Positions 9,124 through 16,807 of a DNA stretch of 64,000 bases are shown here, one piece after another. The notes beneath the pieces were generated by a model. The model was not told the DNA's origin. It searched no databases and saw only the letters and a program-made list of their open reading frames with translations. The position numbers and the translations under genes are program-made. This DNA comes from Limibacter armeniacum (GTDB lineage: Bacteria; Bacteroidota; Bacteroidia; Cytophagales; Flammeovirgaceae), in assembly GCF_036880985.1 (NCBI RefSeq), contig NZ_JBAJNO010000009.1, positions 1,364,001 through 1,428,000 of the forward strand. The letters are read 5' to 3'. Within the stretch, counting starts at the first letter, position 1. The number at the start of each line of letters is the position of its first letter.

Positions 9124-9843
9124 TCATTCCTTATGAACATCATTGAATTTCAACATATCAAAAAGCTTTTGCTCTTTTTCATTATCAAAGCCACAAGAGG
9201 TTTGAAACTCCTTTGGATTTTCATAAGTGCCAAAAAGCATATCCCACCAGACTATATCTCCATAATTATTTGTGTGCTTATTATATTCATGGTGTACCCT
9301 ATGCATTTCTGGTCTTTGAAAAATATACCCGACCCATTGGGGTGTCTTCACATTGGTATGGTAGAAAAACTCTCCCAATGCTGTAAAAAGTGTGTAAATG
9401 GCTCCTGCTTCCAAACTTAATCCCAATAAAGAATACACCAGTAAACTCCCTATTATAGAATTGACAGTCATCTCAAGTGGGTGTTTATAAAATGAGGTAA
9501 TCACTTCAATACGCTGAGGACTATGATGGATCTGATGAAAGTCTGTCCACAAAAAATCTAGCTCATGACGCCACCTGTGCCACCAATAAAAAATAAACGT
9601 TGCTATAAAGTATGCAATAAACCCTCCTAAATAAGGGTTTACAAAGGCTGACAAATGGAATAAAGAAGCTTGGTTTAACCACTTTTCCCATGTTATTCCT
9701 GCCAAAGTCACAATACATAATTGAACAAAATTTACGGCTAGCACACGTATGGTCCATGTTGGAACATTTGGTAATTTCCAACCGGGAATGGCTCTCTCTA
9801 ACACAAAGCAAAAGCCAAAAACAGCAAAAATAATGGGTAGCAT
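9124..9843 (-). CDS. Sterol desaturase / fatty acid hydroxylase family membrane protein
   Basis: 239 residues with several membrane segments and the three His clusters of the diiron fatty-acid hydroxylase superfamily: HRWRHELDF, HQIHHSPQ and HRVHHEYNKH. These ligate two irons in the membrane and support O2-dependent hydroxylation or desaturation of a lipid. The substrate cannot be told. A second, distinct member of the superfamily lies at 30017-30829. The gene is flanked by non-coding DNA on both sides and appears monocistronic. Confidence 0.85.
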   Translation of the reverse strand: MLPIIFAVFGFCFVLERAIPGWKLPNVPTWTIRVLAVNFVQLCIVTLAGITWEKWLNQASLFHLSAFVNPYLGGFIAYFIATFIFYWWHRWRHELDFLWTDFHQIHHSPQRIEVITSFYKHPLEMTVNSIIGSLLVYSLLGLSLEAGAIYTLFTALGEFFYHTNVKTPQWVGYIFQRPEMHRVHHEYNKHTNNYGDIVWWDMLFGTYENPKEFQTSCGFDNEKEQKLFDMLKFNDVHKE

Positions 9844-10159
9844 TTCTTTAGTTTTTAGTTAAAATAATTTGACAACTTTTGTTATATACGTTCAAAAATT
9901 TTCAACGGTTTAAACTACCAGCCACTCATCCAACACCTACAAAAACCACATTGCTAATCACTTAACATTCTACATCAAGTAACTCCCCTCCCATTTTACA
10001 AAAATGACATTTTGTACAATTTTTAGGATATAGTAACTTGCAAAGCAATTAACTCAGGCTATATCTAGGGTAAGCACTTTTTTTACTGCAATAACACGGA
10101 GGCACCAGCCACTATACATTTTTATTTAATTGTCATCCATTTTTTAAAACTAAACGGTA
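9844..10159. other. Intergenic region between divergent genes
   Basis: 316 bp between the hydroxylase (minus) and a lipoprotein gene (plus). One weak candidate for a Bacteroidota promoter reads TTTG at 10011, 19 nt, then TAACTTGC at 10034-10041, which is close to but not a perfect match to TTTG-N19-TAnnTTTG. Nothing else stands out. Confidence 0.3.
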
Positions 10160-11470
10160 ATGAAAAACATAATACTGGCGACTTTTTCACTTATACTTAT
10201 CTTGGGCTGTTCTGGTGAAAAGACCTATGAAGAATTATTAGAAGAAGACAAACAGGAATTACGTGAAAGCTTAGACTCCTACAAAGTTACTACTTATAAG
10301 TTTGGTAAGATTGTGGTAAGGGCTTCTGCTTCAGAAGATACAACCTCAGCAGAGTTTCTATCAGTCAAGTCTGACATTGATAGAATTTACAGTAAAATCG
10401 TGCAGTTTAATAATGCCAAAGATGCTGAGAGTCTATCACTAATGGACTATGTCTCCTTATACCAGGACTACAAAAAAATGGAAGACTTCACCATGCATAC
10501 AGATGAAGATACTTTCCCTACATTAATTGAGGCTTTTAGTAAAACTTATGGAAGTCCTAACAATAAAAGAAAAGTACATTACACCGGAGAAGAGAAAGCT
10601 TATATTCAAAATATTGAACACTCCGTTTTAAGTGCAATTGTTGTATTAAGTAGAGACTTAGGAAAAGAAGTTTCTCTTTATGAATGTTCAAAAACAAATC
10701 CTGAATTGCTTCCTGATTCTGAAGTAAAAACATTGTTACAGTATTTCAGAGGCTTCCTATTTTTTGAAAAGGGATTGTACTACATGTCAGAAGAGGAGAT
10801 TACAAGCAATATCAACTGGCTAAATGAAAACCAAGATAAAGACTTGCCACTGACGCGCGCTATGTTTCAATGGGGAGGTCTTAACAACCAACAAACGCAT
10901 ATTGGATTCCACTCACTTAACCACCTTTTCAGGGGTTTTGACAGACTGATGATGGAAAGGGATATTGATAAAGAACGTGCGTTGGAAGACTTTGAATTTT
11001 TCCTGAAAGATGCCCAGGAAATTGGCTTGGACAATGAAGTTATTTGGGCAATTGAAACCTACCTGTATCTGCAAAAAGAGGAACCGGAAAAAGCTGTTGC
11101 TTCGCTAGCAAAACTAAAGACCAGTAGTTTACTTACCTCCACTGAAATCGAACGAATAGATGAATCTATTGAGTACTTAAATAACAGAGAATCGGGAAAA
11201 GTACTAAATGGCGTTTACGACAAGTATTTCTTAAGTAAAATCGTCACAAAATATATGCTCTCTGTTTTATCCAAAGTTGATTGGGAAAAGGTGATGAGAG
11301 AACAAAATGTTCCACATACAGAAGAGATATTTAGGACCATTACATTTTTCAAAAACTTTACTGAAAACTTGAATAAGTACGCCAGTATGGAAAACCTCAA
11401 GGAAACAGGGAAAGACATCCAAGAAAAAGGGGAAGACATCTGGAATCAGGCTAAAACATTAGTAGAATAA
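10160..11470 (+). CDS. Putative lipoprotein of unknown function
   Basis: 436 residues with a type II signal: hydrophobic ATFSLILILGC with Cys17 as the lipid-modified residue, so it should be envelope-anchored. The remainder is rich in Glu, Lys and Leu and looks largely helical, with helical repeats likely between about 190 and 340 (LEDFEFFLKDAQEIGL, EPEKAVASLAKLKTS). I recognise no domain. The C terminus ends in an amphipathic stretch, GKDIQEKGEDIWNQAKTLVE. A textbook terminator follows directly. Real gene with good confidence; function unknown. Confidence 0.75.
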   Translation: MKNIILATFSLILILGCSGEKTYEELLEEDKQELRESLDSYKVTTYKFGKIVVRASASEDTTSAEFLSVKSDIDRIYSKIVQFNNAKDAESLSLMDYVSLYQDYKKMEDFTMHTDEDTFPTLIEAFSKTYGSPNNKRKVHYTGEEKAYIQNIEHSVLSAIVVLSRDLGKEVSLYECSKTNPELLPDSEVKTLLQYFRGFLFFEKGLYYMSEEEITSNINWLNENQDKDLPLTRAMFQWGGLNNQQTHIGFHSLNHLFRGFDRLMMERDIDKERALEDFEFFLKDAQEIGLDNEVIWAIETYLYLQKEEPEKAVASLAKLKTSSLLTSTEIERIDESIEYLNNRESGKVLNGVYDKYFLSKIVTKYMLSVLSKVDWEKVMREQNVPHTEEIFRTITFFKNFTENLNKYASMENLKETGKDIQEKGEDIWNQAKTLVE

Positions 11471-11475
11471 CCCCT

Positions 11476-11520
11476 AACAAGTCCAAGAGTAGCTTATCAA
11501 CTCTTGGACTTGTTTTTTTA
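11476..11520 (+). terminator. Rho-independent terminator
   Basis: AACAAGTCCAAGAG (11476-11489) pairs perfectly with CTCTTGGACTTGTT (11501-11514) and is followed by a T-run. It lies just after the lipoprotein stop codon. Confidence 0.9.
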
Positions 11521-11664
11521 TAAAGTCACCCACCCTTTCATAAACACACCTCACACGACCTATAAATAACCAAAAGCCTTTGCTCTATTTTTAGAATGCA
11601 GTAGATTGAAAGACGTAAATACATCGTACGTTATATCTCAAATTCCTATCTGAACAACATACAA

Positions 11665-12342
11665 ATGGAAGAGGAAAAATTAGACAATCCTGTTTGGAAC
11701 TCTCTAAACGAAACACATAAGAATTTCTCTCTAGAATTGAATGGTTTTAAATTTTACAAACCAGAATACTGTCCATTTGGCGGGTTTACAAAACTGGAAC
11801 ATCCTATAAGTGACTTAGAAGAACAATTGACCTTTACGGACAACTTCTACATTGTGGGAGAAAACCCTCAATTCAGTAGCAAACTAACTTTGGTTAAGAA
11901 TCTAGTTTGCAATCAGATGATATTAAAACAACCCATCAACATCGAGCTAAATGAGCAAATAGTTGAACTAAAGACAGATAAACAAAAAATAGAATTGTTC
12001 GATTTAGTCAACTTAGTGCAGCCCGGTTATTTCAATCGTAAGACAGTTGACTTAGGCAGGTACTTTGGCATATACAAAAATGAGCAGCTCGTTGCAGCAA
12101 CTGGAGAAAGAATGAAAATGAATTGCTTTACTGAAGTAAGCGCTGTTGTTACACACCCAGAACACACTGGAAAAGGCTATGCAAAGCAATTAATCAAACA
12201 GACTACCAATCAAATATTTAACGGAAATAAAACACCCTACTTACATGTTGCAGCATTCAATATTGGAGCTATTAAACTTTATGAAAAGTTAGGGTTTACA
12301 TATAGAAGGCAAATCAGTTTTTGGAACTTTACAACAAGTTAA
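11665..12342 (+). CDS. GNAT family N-acetyltransferase
   Basis: 225 residues. The C-terminal half is a GNAT/FR47-like acetyl-CoA binding fold: EVSAVVTHPEHTGKGYAKQL contains the motif A loop (H-x-G-K-G-Y), followed by PYLHVAAFNIGAIKLYEKLGF and RRQISFW, as in proteins annotated FR47-like. The N-terminal part (PEYCPFGGF) is typical of this subgroup. It should transfer an acetyl group from acetyl-CoA to an unknown amine. The next gene begins 4 bp after its stop, so the two form an operon. Confidence 0.85.
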   Translation: MEEEKLDNPVWNSLNETHKNFSLELNGFKFYKPEYCPFGGFTKLEHPISDLEEQLTFTDNFYIVGENPQFSSKLTLVKNLVCNQMILKQPINIELNEQIVELKTDKQKIELFDLVNLVQPGYFNRKTVDLGRYFGIYKNEQLVAATGERMKMNCFTEVSAVVTHPEHTGKGYAKQLIKQTTNQIFNGNKTPYLHVAAFNIGAIKLYEKLGFTYRRQISFWNFTTS

Positions 12343-12346
12343 AATA

Positions 12347-12943
12347 ATGTCTACAATAACAAGACGAAAAATCGCGAGTGGAATATTAGATTTTTATTTC
12401 ATTTCAGTATCCATCCTCACCTTAACTATAACTGCAGTAAAATTTACGAGTATAAGATTGGATATAAAATATGGGCTTTTACTAACTTTTTTATCAGTGG
12501 CTATCTCTGCTGTATATCAATCAATGTCTAATCAAGTGAAATTTATAAGTCTGGGAGAATTAACATTCGGAATTAAAAAATCGAACAATAAAATTCACCT
12601 TTCACAATACGGACTGATTGAATTACTGAATGCAATAGGAATTTTTTCAATCATCATTCCAATCTCTGAAATCTTGGATAATCAATTAGACACAATTAAC
12701 GAGACTTCAAACTTGACACCACTGTATATGCTAATCACACTTGGGTTTTACAGTACTTACAACTATCTACGGTTTAAAGGAAATAAGAATATTATACTTC
12801 TTATTGGCTTAGGAATTTTGATCAACTGGTTTTTTAATGGAAAATTCAATCTAGGTATTAACTGGAGCTCATTCCCTACCTTTCTTTGGATCTCTATTTT
12901 AGTATATTCAAACTTTACAAATAAAAAGACAGAACAAAATTAA
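12347..12943 (+). CDS. Multi-pass membrane protein, possibly RDD-like
   Basis: 198 residues with about five hydrophobic segments. The start (TRRKIASGILDFYFI) and the internal SLGELTFGIKK resemble the Arg-Asp helix and the SLGKxxxGLK turn of RDD-family proteins, but the match is incomplete, so this is a tentative assignment. It begins 4 bp after the acetyltransferase stop and is likely co-transcribed with it. No transport or enzymatic motif is visible. Confidence 0.55.
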   Translation: MSTITRRKIASGILDFYFISVSILTLTITAVKFTSIRLDIKYGLLLTFLSVAISAVYQSMSNQVKFISLGELTFGIKKSNNKIHLSQYGLIELLNAIGIFSIIIPISEILDNQLDTINETSNLTPLYMLITLGFYSTYNYLRFKGNKNIILLIGLGILINWFFNGKFNLGINWSSFPTFLWISILVYSNFTNKKTEQN

Positions 12944-13033
12944 TTATAACCACACACAACAAAAGGAAAAATCTTCCTCAATTGGAATAGGAGGTTATAG
13001 AATTAAAACAGCAGATAACAATGGGACATAGCA

Positions 13034-13062
13034 TACAATCATTCCCTAATGATTGCACTTTA
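13034..13062 (+). terminator. Possible weak terminator
   Basis: CAATCAT and ATGATTG form a short stem around a 6-nt loop in an AT-rich stretch after the membrane-protein gene. The stem is weak, so this is only a suggestion. Confidence 0.35.
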
Positions 13063-13205
13063 TATAAAAAATCACCACCAATGTTTTCAAATAAATAAAA
13101 AACAAAATATAAATTAAAAAACACAACCCATTCAAAAAATTGCAGTTAATTCGAGATATAAAACAATAAAACACTAATAAAAAAACATTCACAAACCCTA
13201 TACAA

Positions 13206-13922
13206 ATGAAATTCATCAAACTTACTTTATCTATCATCATGGTTACGATGATCGCTTGCAACAGTAAAAAAACTAACGAAAAAGCAGCAAATAGTCTTAA
13301 CAAAAGTGAGATCAACCTCCTAACAGCAGAAATCAATGAAATGCTTGAAAAAGACCAAAGGTACCGCAAGATCACATTCCTTGGCACCTTGAATGATTCT
13401 ATTACAGCATTAAATGATTCTTTAAGTAAGACTGCAACATCAGAGGATTATATAATTTTTCTCTCATCAGTCACAAAAGACCTCACACAACAACAAGATG
13501 ATTCATTATCGAGATTACAACATCAAATGGATTATGAGAATTATTTAGCACTAAAAGATATAATCAAAAAATACGGATATCCTTCAAAAGAGAGGTTAGG
13601 AAAAGACCTAGATCTATTTCCAATTTTAACGCACCCTCCTATTGAGATTACCCCTAAAGAGTATCTTGAGGAAATGACAACATTATTAAAAACTGAAGTT
13701 GTTGAAAAACGAATGAGTGGACAACTATATGCAACGTTTTATGACAACATCAAGCATAAAATACTCAAAGAACCTCAATTCTATGGTACTGGACAGGAAT
13801 TCAATCATACAACCATGCAATTGGGAAATCCAACTATTGCTAATATTGAAGAAACAAATAAAGCAAGAGCAGAAATTGGATTACCAGCATTGAAAGAGGG
13901 AGAATACAGTTTAGTAGAATAA
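13206..13922 (+). CDS. DUF6624-like lipoprotein
   Basis: 238 residues with a lipoprotein signal ending VTMIACNS (Cys18). The C-terminal two thirds follow the layout I associate with DUF6624: ALKDIIKKYGYPSKERLGKD early, a central helical part, then the characteristic end QFYGTGQEF ... TIANIEETNKARAEIGLPAL. The central His-rich part of the family is weak here. The role of the family is unknown. It is preceded by 262 bp of very AT-rich non-coding DNA and followed by repeat DNA, so it is probably a single-gene transcript. Confidence 0.65.
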   Translation: MKFIKLTLSIIMVTMIACNSKKTNEKAANSLNKSEINLLTAEINEMLEKDQRYRKITFLGTLNDSITALNDSLSKTATSEDYIIFLSSVTKDLTQQQDDSLSRLQHQMDYENYLALKDIIKKYGYPSKERLGKDLDLFPILTHPPIEITPKEYLEEMTTLLKTEVVEKRMSGQLYATFYDNIKHKILKEPQFYGTGQEFNHTTMQLGNPTIANIEETNKARAEIGLPALKEGEYSLVE

Positions 13923-14805
13923 AATGGTTACTCCACCCTATATAGGCTATAACGGTTTTCTATAGGCATTTGAGCTTTTGTGTTTTAAATCAGTCTTGTT
14001 AATTGAATAAATCGATAGGTTCAATTCCTTCGGAGTTAGAATTATCTTCTCTTGCTCAAAACACTGTTTCCGATAGCCCCAAGCTTTGGTTGGATACTTC
14101 AAGATGTCGCTCCTAACGGAGCTTTAAAAAGATAACCGATGGCTACAAAGGTTTAGCACCTACGGAGCTAATAAAGTGAACAGCTCCATCGGAGCGAGAC
14201 CTTTGTAGTACTTCTGTTCTTGTAAAGCAAGCACCGTAGGTGCGGCACCTCAGGGAGTCAGGTTATAGTAACTTAACGTAAACTATGAATTAGTTTCACG
14301 ACATATTCCGCCCCTACTTTTCAGAGCATAAGTCCCGAAGGGACAAAATATATTAGCGACGGGTTTTAACCCGTTGTCATAAAAAGATCCATTAGCCCTG
14401 AAAGGGCGGTATAAAAATGAGCTACTAAACCAAGTGTCCTGCATGCTGTCAAATGAAGGTTTCTGTCCTAGGCATAAATCCCTCACACACATTAAACACC
14501 AATAAATCAAGCAGAAGCTCTGCCGCAAAAATTTTACTACGGAGAACCCCGCCCATTCAGAAGTAAACGCAACACTTCTGTAGGGATGACCCCATATGGT
14601 CAACCTAAAAATTATATAATTACCAAACGGTTGTGGGATTTCATTCAAGGAAGGGGAAAAGGCAGTTCAAAAAATTACAGCTGAGCATTTCGGCTGTGCT
14701 CAATATCCACATGTACAGTTACTGAGCATTTCGGCTACGCTCAATGACCACACATATGGCTGCTGAACCGAGCCGAAGCACATAGATACTGAGTTTGCTA
14801 AAGCA
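13923..14805. repeat. Non-coding block of hairpin repeats
   Basis: About 880 bp with no credible gene; the open frame at 14283-14648 on the minus strand is repeat sequence. From 14106 come short GC-rich hairpins: GCTCCTAACGGAGC, AGCTCCATCGGAGC and GCACCGTAGGTGC. From 14276 the sequence ACGTAAACTATGAATTA matches one end of the class 2 repeat described below, followed by hairpins GTCCCGAAGGGAC, GACGGGTTTTAACCCGT and GCCCTGAAAGGGC. The matching other end is missing. At 14687-14750 GAGCATTTCGGCT occurs twice. This is a degraded accumulation of dispersed repeats. Confidence 0.65.
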
Positions 14806-15573
14806 TCACGCAGCCCAACCTGGACCACTGCGGCACTTTACCTCCACAGCAGCAGTATCAACCGCTATTGGCTCAGGCTGCTGTATTTCCCTATACAGCA
14901 AGATGCCCTCGTCTTGCGCTTGCGCTTTAGGTATAGCTATCTGGACCTCAATAGCACACTCCTGCGGTTTTTTCTTATATAGCCACCACCAGTATTTGGG
15001 CATTCTGATATAAGGGCGCTCACGATAGGGCTTCTGCCTGATAGACTTGCCCGTTCCTGTAGGAAAAGAAAAGTAATTGTGCCGCCCAAACCGGTAACGC
15101 TCAGAGTTCTCACAGTACATATCCCACCAGTCACGTTTGCGATGCAAATTGAGCCAAGCTTTCCTTACCTTATAGTTGTAGTCATAGCGGCTACGGTAGC
15201 TACGCATGTCATGCCACCACCAAACACGTTTGCGGGGCTTTCGTACCTCCAACCGATCCCTCCAAGTCCACTCAGCAACGCCTACAAACCGTAAACTCAA
15301 ATGGTAGGAACGCTTATAAGTACTGATACCACCCTTGGGCATAGGCTGTGGCTGTCTGTTTCTGTAAGACTTTATACCTGCTTCCATCCTGCGCAAATGG
15401 GCTTTACGGTTCGCTTGAAAAGCAAGATAGCGACCATCTGCCTCACTATTGCGCGCCACCTCACGACTTACCGTAGAACGGTGAACCCCAAGCGCACGGG
15501 CAATGGCTGCCAATGACTTGCCAGCTTCCAGCATAAGACTGATCTGTCTGCGGTGTTCGTTGTGGAGACGCAT
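14806..15573 (-). CDS. IS30-type HTH protein without a transposase domain
   Basis: 255 residues. Residues 1-66 look like the N-terminal helix-turn-helix of IS30-family transposases (AAIARALGVHRSTVSREVAR, then YLAFQANRKAHLRR). The DDE domain that should follow is absent. Instead there is an Arg-, Trp- and Tyr-rich region (KRVWWWHDMRSYRSRYDY, MPKYWWWLYKKKPQE) that I cannot place in any family. A likely DNA-binding protein. The ORF is embedded in repeat DNA. A second protein with a similar N terminus and a different C terminus lies at 51899-52468. It could also be a transposase remnant whose downstream part has been replaced. Confidence 0.6.
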   Translation of the reverse strand: MRLHNEHRRQISLMLEAGKSLAAIARALGVHRSTVSREVARNSEADGRYLAFQANRKAHLRRMEAGIKSYRNRQPQPMPKGGISTYKRSYHLSLRFVGVAEWTWRDRLEVRKPRKRVWWWHDMRSYRSRYDYNYKVRKAWLNLHRKRDWWDMYCENSERYRFGRHNYFSFPTGTGKSIRQKPYRERPYIRMPKYWWWLYKKKPQECAIEVQIAIPKAQAQDEGILLYREIQQPEPIAVDTAAVEVKCRSGPGWAA

Positions 15574-15942
15574 TTATTCGTTGAGGATTGAGACGTTTAG
15601 ATGAGTTTACAAAAAAATAAGGAGAATAAGAAGAAGGAGTTAATCGTAGACTATTCGTTTATTAAACGTTTAATCCACGGTTAGGCAAGCAGCTTTGATT
15701 ATCTTATCAAATGGATAAAAGAAAGTATTAGCCTTTAGAGATATAAAAGAACGCATCGTGTTACCAGTCTATCCCCCTATATAAAGGTAATATGTCTGCA
15801 AAGAAGTTTTGTGCAATATTGATATATGCTGTAGATTAATGGAGTTATTGACACATAAGAAATAAACGCCATGGCATTTTTCTCCCTTGAATTGGGTGGA
15901 TAAACGCAATGCTTTTTATACAATTGTTAGCATTTATAAGTA
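15574..15942. other. Intergenic, left border of the cassette-like array
   Basis: 369 bp without a gene. Two similar segments, TAAACGCCATGGCATTTTT near 15873 and TAAACGCAATGCTTTTTA at 15901, are followed by GTTAGCA at 15926-15932, 10 nt before the first + strand ORF. The last part looks like the 3' half of an attC-type site or an att boundary. No integrase gene is visible here. Confidence 0.4.
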
Positions 15943-16455
15943 ATGACAAAAAAAGAAGCTGAAAAATTAGTGCAAGCATATTTAAATGCAAATATTAAAG
16001 GTTATTCTATAGTCTCACAATATACTATAGAATCAAAGTCTTGTTTTGCTGTTTCTTATCAATCGGACAAATACATTAAATCTAAAAAATTTGAGGATAT
16101 AACAATTGTACACGGACCCACAATAGTTTCCAAAAATGATGGTAAATTATATCATACAGGTTCAGGGCGATTTGTTGAAGATTCAATTGAATCATTTGAA
16201 AAATATGGAGACCCTTATCTAGAAAAAGATACTTCTAGAGTTATTTTATCATTAATTAAGAATGTAAAATTCGACTCGCTCACTTTGACCTCATTGTTGA
16301 AAAAAGTTACAGGTAAAGGAATGCTTGAATCCAAACAAACTTTGACTGACCTGATAAATGGAGGAATAGTTAATTTTGAAAACGATTTGACCGAAGATGA
16401 TTTTCAACAATTAGAGAAATATGGATTTATAGTTGATTATCCTTGGCTTGACTAA
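15943..16455 (+). CDS. Hypothetical cassette protein
   Basis: 170 residues, no signal peptide. The N-terminal half (KKEAEKLVQAYLNANIKGY, CFAVSYQSDKYIKSKKFEDI, VHGPTIVSKNDGKLYHTGSG) resembles small proteins annotated as YrhB- or Imm35-like immunity folds, which often begin with such a helix and a catalytic-like beta sheet. The match is only by eye. The C-terminal half (TLTSLLKKVTGKGMLESKQT) looks like the small domain found in ribosomal L7/L12-type helices. It is the first gene of the cassette-like array and is followed by an attC-like palindrome within 15 bp of its stop. Confidence 0.6.
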   Translation: MTKKEAEKLVQAYLNANIKGYSIVSQYTIESKSCFAVSYQSDKYIKSKKFEDITIVHGPTIVSKNDGKLYHTGSGRFVEDSIESFEKYGDPYLEKDTSRVILSLIKNVKFDSLTLTSLLKKVTGKGMLESKQTLTDLINGGIVNFENDLTEDDFQQLEKYGFIVDYPWLD

Positions 16456-16468
16456 ATAAAAAAACAAA

Positions 16469-16521
16469 TGCTAACACTATGTAAAAATGCATTGAAATGC
16501 CTTTTATATTAACCGTTAGGC
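16469..16521 (+). repeat. attC-like site 1
   Basis: The 53-bp imperfect palindrome begins TGCTAAC and ends GTTAGGC. Its arms include GTAAAAATGCATT and AATGCCTTTTATATTAA. It lies after the first cassette gene. Confidence 0.5.
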
Positions 16522-16666
16522 AACATGCTAAAATCCAGCCGCACATTCAAGCACATTTGGTTTTTGACAACACGCAAAGCCCAAACAAAAATCCAAAAGA
16601 GCTTGAATTTTGCCAACGCTCGACAGAAACAAATTATCAACATTGACAAAAAGATAAAGACAATAA

Positions 16667-16807
16667 ATGAAGAATTTTAAAGAGAAAGCAGGCCTGATTT
16701 GGAGAGTGGTAGACCTACTAAGGGGCGACTTGGCAAGCATCAAAGCCGATATATTGACCTTGGAAGAAAAGACTTTGGAAACGGAAAAAACGGTATTGGA
16801 CTCATGA
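16667..16807 (+). pseudogene. Remnant of a type I restriction methyltransferase (hsdM) N terminus
   Basis: 46 codons from ATG 16667. The first 21 residues contain KAGLIWRVVDLLRGD, which matches the conserved opening of HsdM subunits. The rest (LASIKADILTLEEKTLETEK) does not continue HsdM and reads like a coiled tail. The stop codon TGA overlaps the ATG of the TrlF-like gene (ATGA), the coupling expected in an original hsdM-trlF operon. It is far too short to be a methyltransferase and is read here as a deletion remnant that keeps the leader for the next gene. Confidence 0.6.

Noticed and set aside
14283-14648. 121-codon open frame on the minus strand
   Set aside because: It lies wholly in dispersed hairpin repeats, has no start-site or family support, and similar frames arise in other repeat copies.
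14806-15573. Functional IS30 transposase
   Set aside because: No DDE catalytic domain follows the HTH and no terminal inverted repeats of an IS were found around it.
15574-15942. Integron integrase or attI next to the array
   Set aside because: The only nearby protein (14806-15573) has an IS30-type HTH and no tyrosine-recombinase residues; the att-like segment is too weak to name as attI.
16699-16803. N-terminal extension of the TrlF-like protein from ATG 16699
   Set aside because: The extra residues overlap the hsdM-like remnant in another frame, and family members begin near GSEWNKWDLHVH, supporting ATG 16804.
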